Shown here piece by piece: positions 1 through 6,908 of a DNA stretch of 64,000 nucleotides. Position 1 is the stretch's first letter. Each line of letters begins with the position of its first letter. The DNA is from an uncultured Collinsella sp. (lineage in GTDB: Bacteria; Actinomycetota; Coriobacteriia; Coriobacteriales; Coriobacteriaceae), in the NCBI GenBank assembly GCA_900768265.1, contig CAAGCF010000007.1:1-64000 (forward strand). The letters run 5' to 3'. Below the pieces are notes generated by a model, which was given only the letters and a program-made list of their open reading frames with translations, had not been told where the DNA came from and did no database searches. The translations under genes were made by a program, and so were the position numbers.

Positions 1-214
1 CACCGGACCCATCGAAACACATCTCCACCGTTCCTTCAACTGGGAAAACGGCGCCCCCGGGCACCTGCGGGGGCCGCGGGGGCGTTCGGCTAGCTGCGGG
101 AACGGCCTATCTGCTCAATATGTTCGGCTGAGATCGGAAATCAACCCTTTAAATGCACTAATATTGGAGACGCGATGTCTTGCTCTTACGGGTCTCAAAC
201 AGAATGGGGCAGCG

Positions 215-697
215 ATGGCTCAACCCAAGATTCTTCTCACACGCATCGACGACCGTTTCATTTACGGGCAAGACGTTGTGCTGTGGAATGAGGCGGTTGG
301 TTCCAACCTCGTCCTAATCGTTAACGACGAGATTGCGGCGGATTCGCGCAAGTGGGCGCCTATGAGGGTCGCGGCGCCAGAAGGCGTGTGGACACGGTTT
401 TTCTCGGTGCAAAGGACCATCGACATCATTCATACCGCAACGCCGCGTCAATGGATTCTGATCATGGTGGCCTCACCCGTCGATGCGCTCGCGCTGGTTA
501 AGGGCGGTGTGCCGATCACCAAGATCAGCATTGGCCATATGCAGGCAGGGGAGGGCATGCGTCTCGCAACGCCCGCGGTTGCCGTGAGCGACGCAGACGT
601 CGCTGCCTTCAAAGAGCTGCAAGCGCTCGGCATAGAGCTAGAAATCCGCTACCTCCCCAGTTCCGCCCCCGACCCCATCGGCAATCTGTTCAACTGA
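215..697 (+). CDS. Mannose/sorbose-family PTS IIB protein, active-site His replaced by Tyr
   Basis: This 160-residue protein has the fold signature of PTS IIB subunits of the mannose-fructose-sorbose family, which normally pass phosphate from IIA to the incoming sugar. The N-terminal motif is RIDDRFIYGQDVVLW (residues 10-24), where the family has RIDDRLIHGQV; the phosphorylatable His is Tyr17 (codon TAC). The C-terminal half still looks like the family (ITKISIGHMQAGEGMR). The ATG at 215 is preferred over a TTG at 164 because the family's N-terminus begins there. No IIA, IIC or IID gene lies nearby, so it is an orphan. What is seen is an intact frame without the catalytic residue. A sensory or regulatory role, or early decay, is inference. 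Confidence 0.8.
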   Translation: MAQPKILLTRIDDRFIYGQDVVLWNEAVGSNLVLIVNDEIAADSRKWAPMRVAAPEGVWTRFFSVQRTIDIIHTATPRQWILIMVASPVDALALVKGGVPITKISIGHMQAGEGMRLATPAVAVSDADVAAFKELQALGIELEIRYLPSSAPDPIGNLFN

Positions 698-725
698 TCC
701 TTGGGGACGGAGGAAAACGGATCAT
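696..725 (+). terminator. Small hairpin after the PTS IIB gene
   Basis: TGATCC pairs with GGATCA around a TTGGGGACGGAGG loop and is followed by TTTTGCCC. It could terminate the PTS IIB transcript. The loop resembles the TTGGGGAC motif seen in other hairpins of the window (34391-34471, 44860-44892). Confidence 0.4.
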
Positions 726-763
726 TTTGCCCTTGCGAGGGACGCGTGCGATGCCGCCTGTCA

Positions 764-915
764 AAAACTATGCCCATTTACTACGTTTGATCGGCTATCG
801 CCGAGCATGTTGAATTTGAGAAAAACAAAACCGCAGGTAGACGGCTCGCGAATTAAACAAAAACTGGCGCATGGTCGAGCATTCCGGGCTAAACGTAGTA
901 AATGGACATAGTTTT
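764..915. repeat. CTACTACGTTT inverted-repeat element, copy 1
   Basis: Arms of 25 bp (764-788 and 891-915) match at 24 positions; the inner end is ATTTACTACGTTT / AAACGTAGTAAAT. The interior holds AACAAAACCGCAGGTAGA (about 824-841). The same layout is found at 15525-15680 and 63689-63837. It accounts for most of the gene-free stretch 698-1022. It looks like a non-coding mobile or structured element; no ORF is evident. Confidence 0.85.
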
Positions 916-954
916 GATATGTCACCCATACAGTCACAGCGAAAATGAGCCCAA

Positions 955-997
955 AAGATGAAAAAGCGCCCGTCGGCGGTGGTGCCGGCGGGCGCTG
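955..997 (-). terminator. Rho-independent terminator of the aldose 1-epimerase gene
   Basis: AGCGCCCGTCGGC (965-977) pairs with GCCGGCGGGCGCT (984-996). On the minus strand the stem is followed by a T-run (plus-strand AAAAA at 961), which fits termination of the gene ending at 1023. Confidence 0.8.
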
Positions 998-1022
998 CTG
1001 TGCGATATGTTGCGTTATGGGC

Positions 1023-2075
1023 TTAGTGCCTCATAAAGTGATATTCGATCACATTGCTGTAGGGGTGACCCGGGCCCACAATGCCCTGCGGGAACAGCGG
1101 CTGGTGCGGCGTGTCGGGGTACATCTCGGCCTCGAGGGCAAAGCCGGCGCCCCAGCCATAGTTGGCGTCGTCCTTGGCATGCTCGTCGCCCAGCCAGTTA
1201 CCGGTGTAGAGCTGTACGCCCGGAGCGGTGGTGTAGTAGTCCAGCTCGCGACCGGTCCACATCTCCTCGACGTGCATCGCGCGGCGCAGATTACGGCCGT
1301 ACTGATAGCCATCGATGCACAGACAGTGATCGTAGCCACGGGCCTGCTTAATCTGCGGGTCGTCGGCCTCCATGCCGGGTGCGACGGGACGCAGCTCACG
1401 GAAGTCAAACGGCGTGCCCTCGACCGGAGCAATCTGACCGGTGGGAATGTTCTGCTCGTTAATGGGCAGGTAGTGGGCGGCGTTGGCTACAAAGAAATGC
1501 TCGCAGTCCATGCCTGCGTTGTGACCGGCCAGGTTGAAGTAGGTGTGGTTGGTCATGGACGCGTAGGTGGCGCGATCGCTCTCGCAGCCATACTCGATGC
1601 GGAAGGCGCCGGTGCGCGTAACGGTAAACACGGACGTAAACGTGCGGTTGCCGGGCAGGCCCAGCTCGCCGTCCTCGAGCGAGGTGGTCATGCGTACGGC
1701 GTTGTGGACCTCGTCGAGCTCAACATCCCACACGCGCTTGTGCAGACCATGCTCAAGATCGCTGTGCAGGTTGTTAGCGCCCTCGTTGGCGGGCATGTGC
1801 CAGTCCGTGCCGTCGATGGTGATCGTGGCGCCCGCGGTGCGGTTTGCCACGGGGCCGATGGTCGCGCCAAAGCAGGCGGGGTTGTCAAAGTAGTCCTCGA
1901 GCTTATCGAAGCCCAGCACCACATCGCGCATGTTGCCGGGGATGTCGGGCACGTCGATACCCAGCACGGTGGCACCATAGTCCATAATGCGAACGCAGAT
2001 CTCGGGCCCGTTGAGGGTGTAGCGATGGACGGGGGTGCCGCACGGCGCAGTGCCGAAAAGCTCGGAAGTAATCAT
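1023..2075 (-). CDS. galM: Aldose 1-epimerase (GalM family)
   Basis: Interconverts alpha- and beta-anomers of aldoses, feeding alpha-galactose to galactokinase. The 350-residue length fits GalM. The catalytic His lies in SMTNHTYFNLAGH (His177) and the general-base Glu in ALEAEMYPD near the C-terminus; NLHSDLEHGLHKRVW and FPQGIVGPGHPY are further family blocks. The start at 2075 is chosen over an upstream in-frame ATG at 2135 because AGGA lies just ahead of it and homology begins there. It is divergent from a DeoR regulator gene, which may control it. The substrate is inferred from the galactose context of the window. Confidence 0.88.
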   Translation of the reverse strand: MITSELFGTAPCGTPVHRYTLNGPEICVRIMDYGATVLGIDVPDIPGNMRDVVLGFDKLEDYFDNPACFGATIGPVANRTAGATITIDGTDWHMPANEGANNLHSDLEHGLHKRVWDVELDEVHNAVRMTTSLEDGELGLPGNRTFTSVFTVTRTGAFRIEYGCESDRATYASMTNHTYFNLAGHNAGMDCEHFFVANAAHYLPINEQNIPTGQIAPVEGTPFDFRELRPVAPGMEADDPQIKQARGYDHCLCIDGYQYGRNLRRAMHVEEMWTGRELDYYTTAPGVQLYTGNWLGDEHAKDDANYGWGAGFALEAEMYPDTPHQPLFPQGIVGPGHPYSNVIEYHFMRH

Positions 2076-2281
2076 TTGGTTCCTAACATCGAGGTATTTC
2101 GGTAAAACTCTAGCGCGAACAGGCGAAATTATCACTACAGCCCACTAAAGCAGGGGGTATTTTTCTCAAAAAAGTGATGATTGGGGCTGTGCGGCCGCTC
2201 GTTTTTGACGCGCGCGAGTCTGATACAATTTGTTCATTACTGTTTGAATGGTATGCACGCATAGAACGGCGGGGGTTCATC

Positions 2282-3046
2282 GTGATTAAGGCAGAGCGAC
2301 AGGATAAGGTTCGTCAGCTGCTCGAGGAGCAGGGCACGGCCTCGGTCAAGGAGATATCGGATGCGCTGGGCGTATCGGACATGACGATTCGCCGCGACCT
2401 TGAGGAGCTTGCGAGCCTGGGCGAGATCGAGCGCGTGCACGGTGGCGCCCGCAGCGCACAGAATCGTCCCCACGCCATGTTGCGCCATGAATATTCGCAT
2501 GCCGAAAAGCGCAGCAAGCATGCCGAGGAAAAGCTGCAGATCGCGCGCCGTGCCGTGGAGCTTATCGAGGAGGGCTCGACCATCTTTTTGGGTACGGGCA
2601 CCACAGTTGAGCAGATGGCCTCGATGCTGCCGGCGTTTCGCCTGCGTATTGTGACCAACTCGCTTTCGGTTTTTAATCTGCTCGAGGAGCGCGAGGACTG
2701 CGACTTGTGCCTGGTGGGCGGTATGTACCGTCGTCGCACCGCCGCCTTTGTGGGCCCCACTGCCGAGGACACCCTGCGCGCACTGGGGATCGATGCGGCG
2801 TTTATCGGTGCGAACGGCATCTTGGACGGCGACGTATCCACGTCGAACATGGACGAGGGCCGCATTCAGCAGCTTGCCTTTAGCAAGGCCGATTCTCGCT
2901 ACCTCATCGCCGACTCCAGCAAGATCGGCAAGCGCGACTTCTACACCTTCTGCCGCCTGGACAGCCTGGACGCCGTAGTGTGCGAGCCGAACATCTCCGC
3001 CGAAGACCGCGCCGCCATCGAGGAGCACACGCAGGTCATCTGCTAA
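2282..3046 (+). CDS. DeoR/LacR-family transcriptional regulator
   Basis: A 254-residue DeoR-family repressor. The N-terminal winged helix-turn-helix reads TASVKEISDALGVSDMTIRRDL (about residues 18-39), followed by GEIERVHGGA and a C-terminal sugar-phosphate sensor domain (GTGTTVEQMA, VTNSLSVFNLL, FIGANGI). I chose GTG 2282, which follows a GGGGG Shine-Dalgarno and starts at the usual N-terminus (IKAERQDKV); the longer upstream reading has no family match. DeoR members often sense tagatose-6-phosphate or related esters, and TGTTC direct repeats stand before lacF and lacA, so this could be the LacR of the island. That assignment is inference. Its stop codon abuts the convergent gene that ends at 3047. 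Confidence 0.85.
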   Translation: MIKAERQDKVRQLLEEQGTASVKEISDALGVSDMTIRRDLEELASLGEIERVHGGARSAQNRPHAMLRHEYSHAEKRSKHAEEKLQIARRAVELIEEGSTIFLGTGTTVEQMASMLPAFRLRIVTNSLSVFNLLEEREDCDLCLVGGMYRRRTAAFVGPTAEDTLRALGIDAAFIGANGILDGDVSTSNMDEGRIQQLAFSKADSRYLIADSSKIGKRDFYTFCRLDSLDAVVCEPNISAEDRAAIEEHTQVIC

Positions 3047-4303
3047 CTAGCGCAGCAGGCGATACTTCTGCCCCCTGCCGGCTCCTTCAACTGTCGCCAG
3101 GCCTGCCTCAACGAGTTTTTTGAGGATGCGGAGTAGCTTCGAACGACTAAAGGTGACTTTAGCCGCAAGCTCGCTTGTCGATTGAGGGTGTATTCCACTC
3201 AGCAGTCCGAATACGGTAAGTTCATCGCCTTCGAGCCCCGGGTTATCCATGAGTAGGGGAAGTGTGACCACAATGGCGTTATCCGAAACTTGAAACCGGG
3301 GCTTTCTGACGCTGTCCTTATAGGTGTCGCGAATTCGCATAATGCCCGTTCCAAAGGCCTCGATAAGACCCAGGCGCAAAAAGACTTCGGCAAGAATACG
3401 ATTGCGTCTGACGGATAGCATGTCGGACAGATATTCATCGACGGTCATACTTGCTGGTAAGCCGCCAGGTGAAGCGACCTCCACGCGGTCGTCGAACATG
3501 GAGATGCGAATGTGCGCGGGCACATCCCAAGTCCTATGAACGACTGCATTGGTAATGGCCTCGCGGAATGCTTCGAGCGGAATGAGCTCCTTGCGGATCC
3601 GCTCCATCCCCTTGATCTCTTCGTAACAGTACTGGGCTTCGAAAAGCTCAAGGGCTCCGTCAATTTCCGCTAGGACGGATGCATGCTCAAGAGTTTTGCG
3701 CTGCTTAATGAGGTTGATAGTTTCACCAAACACTGCGATGTCGATACCCGGGAAGCCATTCTCGTCCGCGAGCAGTTCTGCCGCGTTATTGTAGGTTCCG
3801 GTTTCATCGAGCAGGCCAAGGGTTTTGAGAGTATCGGTTGTGAATGACTGAAGCGAAAGTTTTGCTGTTAGGCGATTCTCTAAAACGAAGAAAGATAAAT
3901 CTTGTTTGTTTGCCGGGAGCTGCTCAAAGGAGAGGTTTTGACCCTCGAGTACAAGACGCGAAAGGCCTAGGGTATCAACTGGAATGGTCGCGGTGTCATT
4001 GCGCTTGTATGCCTTCGAGCGGTATAGGTAAGGCTTCGATCTGCCGGGAAAGACCGTAAGCTCCACGGTTGCATCGGGCTCGTCGATTTTTAGGGAGTAA
4101 TCGGGCTGGGGGATGATCGAATCGTTAATCTTGTTTTCGATATCCAGGCAGGTCTGCTTGGGGTCATCGAGGCCAACGGCTTCTCCGTCGTCGTCAATTC
4201 CAAATAGAACGCGTCCTCCCGTGCCATTTGCATAAGCGGAGACGGTTTTAAGGAACGAATTAGTGACGCATTCCTTGAATTCAAGATCTTTGGATTCTTG
4301 CAT
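3047..4303 (-). CDS. AlbA_2/Schlafen-type ATP-binding transcriptional regulator
   Basis: This 418-residue protein has the layout of the AlbA_2 (Schlafen-like) regulators. The N-terminal nucleic-acid-binding domain includes LEFKECVTNSFLKTVSAYAN and GGRVLFGIDDDG (residues 7-39). A central HATPase-like block reads EAFREAITNAVVHR with DRVEVASPGG and FGTGIMRIRD. The C-terminal winged helix (about 355-418) includes TSELAAKVTFSRSKLLRILKKL. Such proteins are loosely described as transcriptional regulators; the target is unknown. About 8 TGACACG-type boxes occupy 4329-4438 immediately upstream, which suggests autoregulation by cooperative binding. No obvious partner gene shares the transcript. Confidence 0.8.
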   Translation of the reverse strand: MQESKDLEFKECVTNSFLKTVSAYANGTGGRVLFGIDDDGEAVGLDDPKQTCLDIENKINDSIIPQPDYSLKIDEPDATVELTVFPGRSKPYLYRSKAYKRNDTATIPVDTLGLSRLVLEGQNLSFEQLPANKQDLSFFVLENRLTAKLSLQSFTTDTLKTLGLLDETGTYNNAAELLADENGFPGIDIAVFGETINLIKQRKTLEHASVLAEIDGALELFEAQYCYEEIKGMERIRKELIPLEAFREAITNAVVHRTWDVPAHIRISMFDDRVEVASPGGLPASMTVDEYLSDMLSVRRNRILAEVFLRLGLIEAFGTGIMRIRDTYKDSVRKPRFQVSDNAIVVTLPLLMDNPGLEGDELTVFGLLSGIHPQSTSELAAKVTFSRSKLLRILKKLVEAGLATVEGAGRGQKYRLLR

Positions 4304-4328
4304 CGTGATGCTCCGTTTCGCTTCAATT

Positions 4329-4438
4329 TGACATGAAAAATGACACGTAAAATTTTACACGTCATTTCACGCGTCAAAATTATGACACGAAAAAATTTGC
4401 GTGTCATTTTGCGTGTCAACGTGACGTGAAATGACACG
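4329..4438. promoter_or_regulatory. Cluster of TGACACG-type operator boxes
   Basis: TGACACG or its complement CGTGTCA occurs at 4341, 4383, 4400, 4412 and 4432. One-base variants lie at 4329 (TGACATG), 4358 (CACGTCA), 4370 (CGCGTCA) and 4422 (TGACGTG). Several pair into palindromes such as TGACACGTAAAATTTTACAC. The block directly precedes the AlbA_2 regulator gene (minus strand, start 4303). Confidence 0.7.
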
Positions 4439-4472
4439 CAAATGTGCGCAGGCGAGGCGTCCTGCTTAAAAC

Positions 4473-4778
4473 CTAGACCAGGCGGGCGTAGTCCTGTGAC
4501 TGGTGGTAAACGTGGGCGATGTAGATCGTTTCGCGCTCAAACTTGTAAAGACACACGTAGTTGTTGACGGGGAACGATCGGTAATTGCGTGCCGCCAACT
4601 CTCGTATGTGCGAGAGGGGCCGTAGGAGCGGCTGCTCGCGAAGCAGATCAAGCTGATATTCAAACTCAGCGACGAAATTGCCCGCTGCACGCGGATTCTT
4701 GAGGATTTGGGCAAGGTATCCGACGATACTCTCGTACTCATACCGCGCGCTTTTGAGTATCACGACGTTATAAGTCAT
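4473..4778 (-). CDS. RelE/ParE-family toxin
   Basis: A 101-residue toxin of the RelE/ParE superfamily, with the family pattern YNVVILKSARYEYESIVGYLAQ at the start and the central RELAARNYRSFPVNNYVCLYKFE block, ending with a beta strand IYIAHVYHQSQDYARLV. RelE members cleave ribosome-bound mRNA and ParE members poison gyrase; which applies here cannot be told. I chose the ATG at 4778, where homology begins and which overlaps the antitoxin gene by 11 bases. The overlap implies coupled translation of antitoxin then toxin. Confidence 0.85.
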   Translation of the reverse strand: MTYNVVILKSARYEYESIVGYLAQILKNPRAAGNFVAEFEYQLDLLREQPLLRPLSHIRELAARNYRSFPVNNYVCLYKFERETIYIAHVYHQSQDYARLV

Positions 4779-5034
4779 ATTTGTCTCGGATCGAAGTCGC
4801 GAAGGAGTCGTAGTCGCTGTAGTCACCTTGCGAGATCTCATCCTCTGCCAACATCATGCGAGACAGCAGCTTGGCCTTGGCGATTTCGTCTTGCATGAGG
4901 CGATACTGGTCGCTGCTGATGCAGTGCATGGCTTCGTAGCCGTTTTTGGTAACGGTGACATCGCGCTCAGACTCAACAAGCGCGGTAAATGCAGCAGTAT
5001 CCTTCATATCTCGGACGGGCACACAAGCTGACAT
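4768..5034 (-). CDS. Phd/YefM-type antitoxin
   Basis: An 88-residue antitoxin. The N-terminal dimerisation/DNA-binding part reads VPVRDMKDTAAFTALVESER, followed by DVTVTKNGYEAMHCISSDQY, typical of Phd/YefM/RelB-like proteins; the acidic C-terminus (AEDEISQGDYSDYDSF) would wrap the toxin. The ATG at 5034 has a strong AAAGGAGG Shine-Dalgarno. The palindrome TACAATTGTA at 5057-5066 upstream is a plausible autoregulatory operator. Confidence 0.85.
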   Translation of the reverse strand: MSACVPVRDMKDTAAFTALVESERDVTVTKNGYEAMHCISSDQYRLMQDEIAKAKLLSRMMLAEDEISQGDYSDYDSFATSIRDKYDL

Positions 5035-5056
5035 GGGTACCTCCTTTGCGTTGGGA

Positions 5057-5066
5057 TACAATTGTA
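5057..5066. promoter_or_regulatory. Palindrome upstream of the toxin-antitoxin pair
   Basis: TACAATTGTA is a perfect 10-bp palindrome about 25 bases ahead of the antitoxin start, where an autorepressor operator is expected. The assignment rests on position alone. Confidence 0.4.
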
Positions 5067-5101
5067 CCACGGTATGTTAAAACGTCGGCGTCGTCGAATT
5101 A

Positions 5102-5316
5102 TCTCAATCTGTAACAGTTGGGAATAGAAAACCGGGTTAGATGTTACAGATCGAGATATTCTGCTTCGGGCTAACCGTTTGTCTCGATCTGTAACAGGTA
5201 GACGTGAAAAACCGGGCTACGTGTTACAGATCGAGATCTTCAAGTTCGGGCCATTCGTTTGTCTTGATCTGTAACAGGTGGGACCGAGAAATTGGTCTAT
5301 GTGTTACAGATCGAGA
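5102..5316. repeat. Tandem array of three TCTCGATCTGTAACA hairpins, 80-bp period
   Basis: Three units each pair TCTCRATCTGTAACA with TGTTACAGATCGAGA (third 5' arm has one change, TCTTGATCTGTAACA). The 5' arms start at 5102, 5182 and 5262, the 3' arms at 5142, 5222 and 5302, so half-repeats alternate every 40 bp exactly. The unpaired 25-base stretches share a GAAAAACCGGGCTA-like core. A single copy lies at 9992-10046. The array fills most of the gap between the toxin-antitoxin genes and lacG1. Confidence 0.9.
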
Positions 5317-5337
5317 CGAATGATCCGCACGGGCCGA

Positions 5338-5390
5338 ACCAAAACAAAAAGGCCGCATGCGAACCCGTGGAGGGACTCACATGCGGCCGA
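5338..5390 (-). terminator. Terminator of lacG1
   Basis: GGCCGCATG (5351-5359) pairs with CATGCGGCC (5380-5388). On the minus strand the stem is followed by TTTTTGTTTT, a standard intrinsic terminator 20 bases after the lacG1 stop. Confidence 0.85.
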
Positions 5391-5410
5391 CAGGGGATGC
5401 GCAGCTGAAG

Positions 5411-6832
5411 TTAGGCCATGAGCAGGCCGGTCTCTGCGACGTTCTTGTACCAGTACGCGCTCGCCTTGGGATAGCGCTTCTGGGTCTCAAAGTCGATGTA
5501 GAACAGGCCATAGCGCTTGTTGTAGCCGTTGGTCCAGGAGAACTGGTCCTGCAGCGACCACACAAAGTAGCCGTCAACGTTCACGCCGCCGTCGATTGCC
5601 TTGAGGATCCACGCGAGATGCTGACGCATGTAGTCGATGCGAGGGGCGTCGTCGATAAAGCCGTCCTCAAAGTCGTCCTTATAGCCCATGCCGTTCTCGG
5701 TGATGTAGATCTTCTTGTAGTTGGGGTAATCGTTCTTAATGCGGAGCAGCAGATCGTACAGACCCTCGGGATAGATAATCCAGTCCCAATCGGTGGTGGG
5801 TACGCCTTCGCGCACGCATGACTCACCAACGCCCTTGAGGAACCAGCGCGAGGAGCCCTTGTCGCCAGTGCCATTGTGGTTGATGTCGTTTTCGCCCTCG
5901 GCGGCACGCAGGAACTGGCACTTGTAGGTGTTGACGCCCAGGCAATCGTTGTAGGGGAGCGCGGCGGTCAGCGCGGCGATGTCCTCGTCACGGACGTCGA
6001 GCTCGCCGCCGGCGATATGGGCCAGCTTGGTCGCAGCCTCCATGGTGTCGGCTGCATAGTGGCCGCGGAAGGTGGCGTCGAGTACCCAGCGGTTGTTGAT
6101 GACGTCGGCCATGCGAGCTGCCTCGCAGTCGGCGGCGTTGTTGGGGTCGAGGGGATACTTGGGCTCCAGGTTCTGGACAATGCCGATCTCGCCCTCAAAG
6201 CCGCCCTCATGGAAGGCGACGACAGCCTTGGCGTGGGCCACCATCATGTTGTGCATGAGCTGGAAGGCCTTGTCCAGGCGATACTTCTCGCCGTGCGGCC
6301 AGTTGCCGACGATAAAGCTGCCCTCGGCGGTTGCGGGAATCTCGTTAAAGGTAAACCAGTGCTTGACCTCGGTGAACTCGGCAAAGCAGAACTTGGCGTA
6401 CTCGACAAAGGCGTCGATCGTCGTGCGCGTCAGAAAGCCCTCACCGCCGTTCTGGTAAAAGGCCTCGGGCGTATCAAAGTGATCGAGCGTGACATAGGGG
6501 ACAACGCCGGCTTTATTGCAGGTGGCAAAGAGCTCGTGATAGAAGGCGACACCCTCGGGGTTGATCTCGCCAGTGCCGCTGGGGAAGATGCGGCTCCAAG
6601 CGATGGAGACGCGGATACCGTTGATGCCGAAGCGCTGGCACAGGTCGATATCGACCGGATACTTGTTGTAGAAATCGCTTGCGGGGTCGGGGGAGAAGCG
6701 ACCCTGAGCAGCCAAGAAATCGTCCCAGGGCACTTTGCCCTTGCCGTGCGTGCGGGTCTCTCCTTCAACCTGGTAAGCAGCGGTGGCGCCACCAAACACA
6801 AAGCCGTCGGGGAACTGCATGGGATTGGTCAT
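5411..6832 (-). CDS. lacG: 6-phospho-beta-galactosidase, copy 1 (GH1)
   Basis: Hydrolyses lactose-6-phosphate from the PTS to glucose and galactose-6-phosphate in the cytoplasm. The 473 residues match LacG along the whole length: FVFGGATAAYQVEGETRTHG at the N-terminus, acid/base Glu164 in TFNEI, nucleophile Glu379 in YITENGMGY, and the phosphate-binding end SWTNGYNKRYGLFY. Trp after the Ser in FSWTNG is typical of 6-phospho-beta-galactosidases rather than 6-phospho-beta-glucosidases. It lies 76 bases downstream of lacE1 in the same orientation, with a hairpin in the gap. A close paralogue is at 10172-11611, suggesting module duplication. Confidence 0.92.
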   Translation of the reverse strand: MTNPMQFPDGFVFGGATAAYQVEGETRTHGKGKVPWDDFLAAQGRFSPDPASDFYNKYPVDIDLCQRFGINGIRVSIAWSRIFPSGTGEINPEGVAFYHELFATCNKAGVVPYVTLDHFDTPEAFYQNGGEGFLTRTTIDAFVEYAKFCFAEFTEVKHWFTFNEIPATAEGSFIVGNWPHGEKYRLDKAFQLMHNMMVAHAKAVVAFHEGGFEGEIGIVQNLEPKYPLDPNNAADCEAARMADVINNRWVLDATFRGHYAADTMEAATKLAHIAGGELDVRDEDIAALTAALPYNDCLGVNTYKCQFLRAAEGENDINHNGTGDKGSSRWFLKGVGESCVREGVPTTDWDWIIYPEGLYDLLLRIKNDYPNYKKIYITENGMGYKDDFEDGFIDDAPRIDYMRQHLAWILKAIDGGVNVDGYFVWSLQDQFSWTNGYNKRYGLFYIDFETQKRYPKASAYWYKNVAETGLLMA

Positions 6833-6866
6833 GAGTCATCCTTTCTGTGGGATACGAATGGGGAGA

Positions 6867-6893
6867 GGTGCCCGAACTGGGGATCCGGGCACC
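6867..6893 (-). other. Intercistronic hairpin between lacE1 and lacG1
   Basis: GGTGCCCG (6867-6874) pairs with CGGGCACC (6886-6893) around 11 bases, with no T-run. The other lacE-lacG pair has an analogous but different hairpin at 11635-11668. It could stabilise one part of the mRNA or adjust the ratio of the two products. Confidence 0.55.
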
Positions 6894-6908
6894 AACAGAG
6901 GGAGGTAA

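Noticed and set aside
945..2105. Long plus-strand reading frame opposite the aldose 1-epimerase gene
   Set aside because: It is a GC-driven shadow of the minus-strand gene, with no recognisable domain. Similar long frames lie opposite both lacG genes, galT, galK, pflB and lysC.
5102..5316. CRISPR array
   Set aside because: The repeats are hairpins with an internal conserved core, only three units are present, the inter-unit stretches are short and alike in composition, and no cas gene is near.
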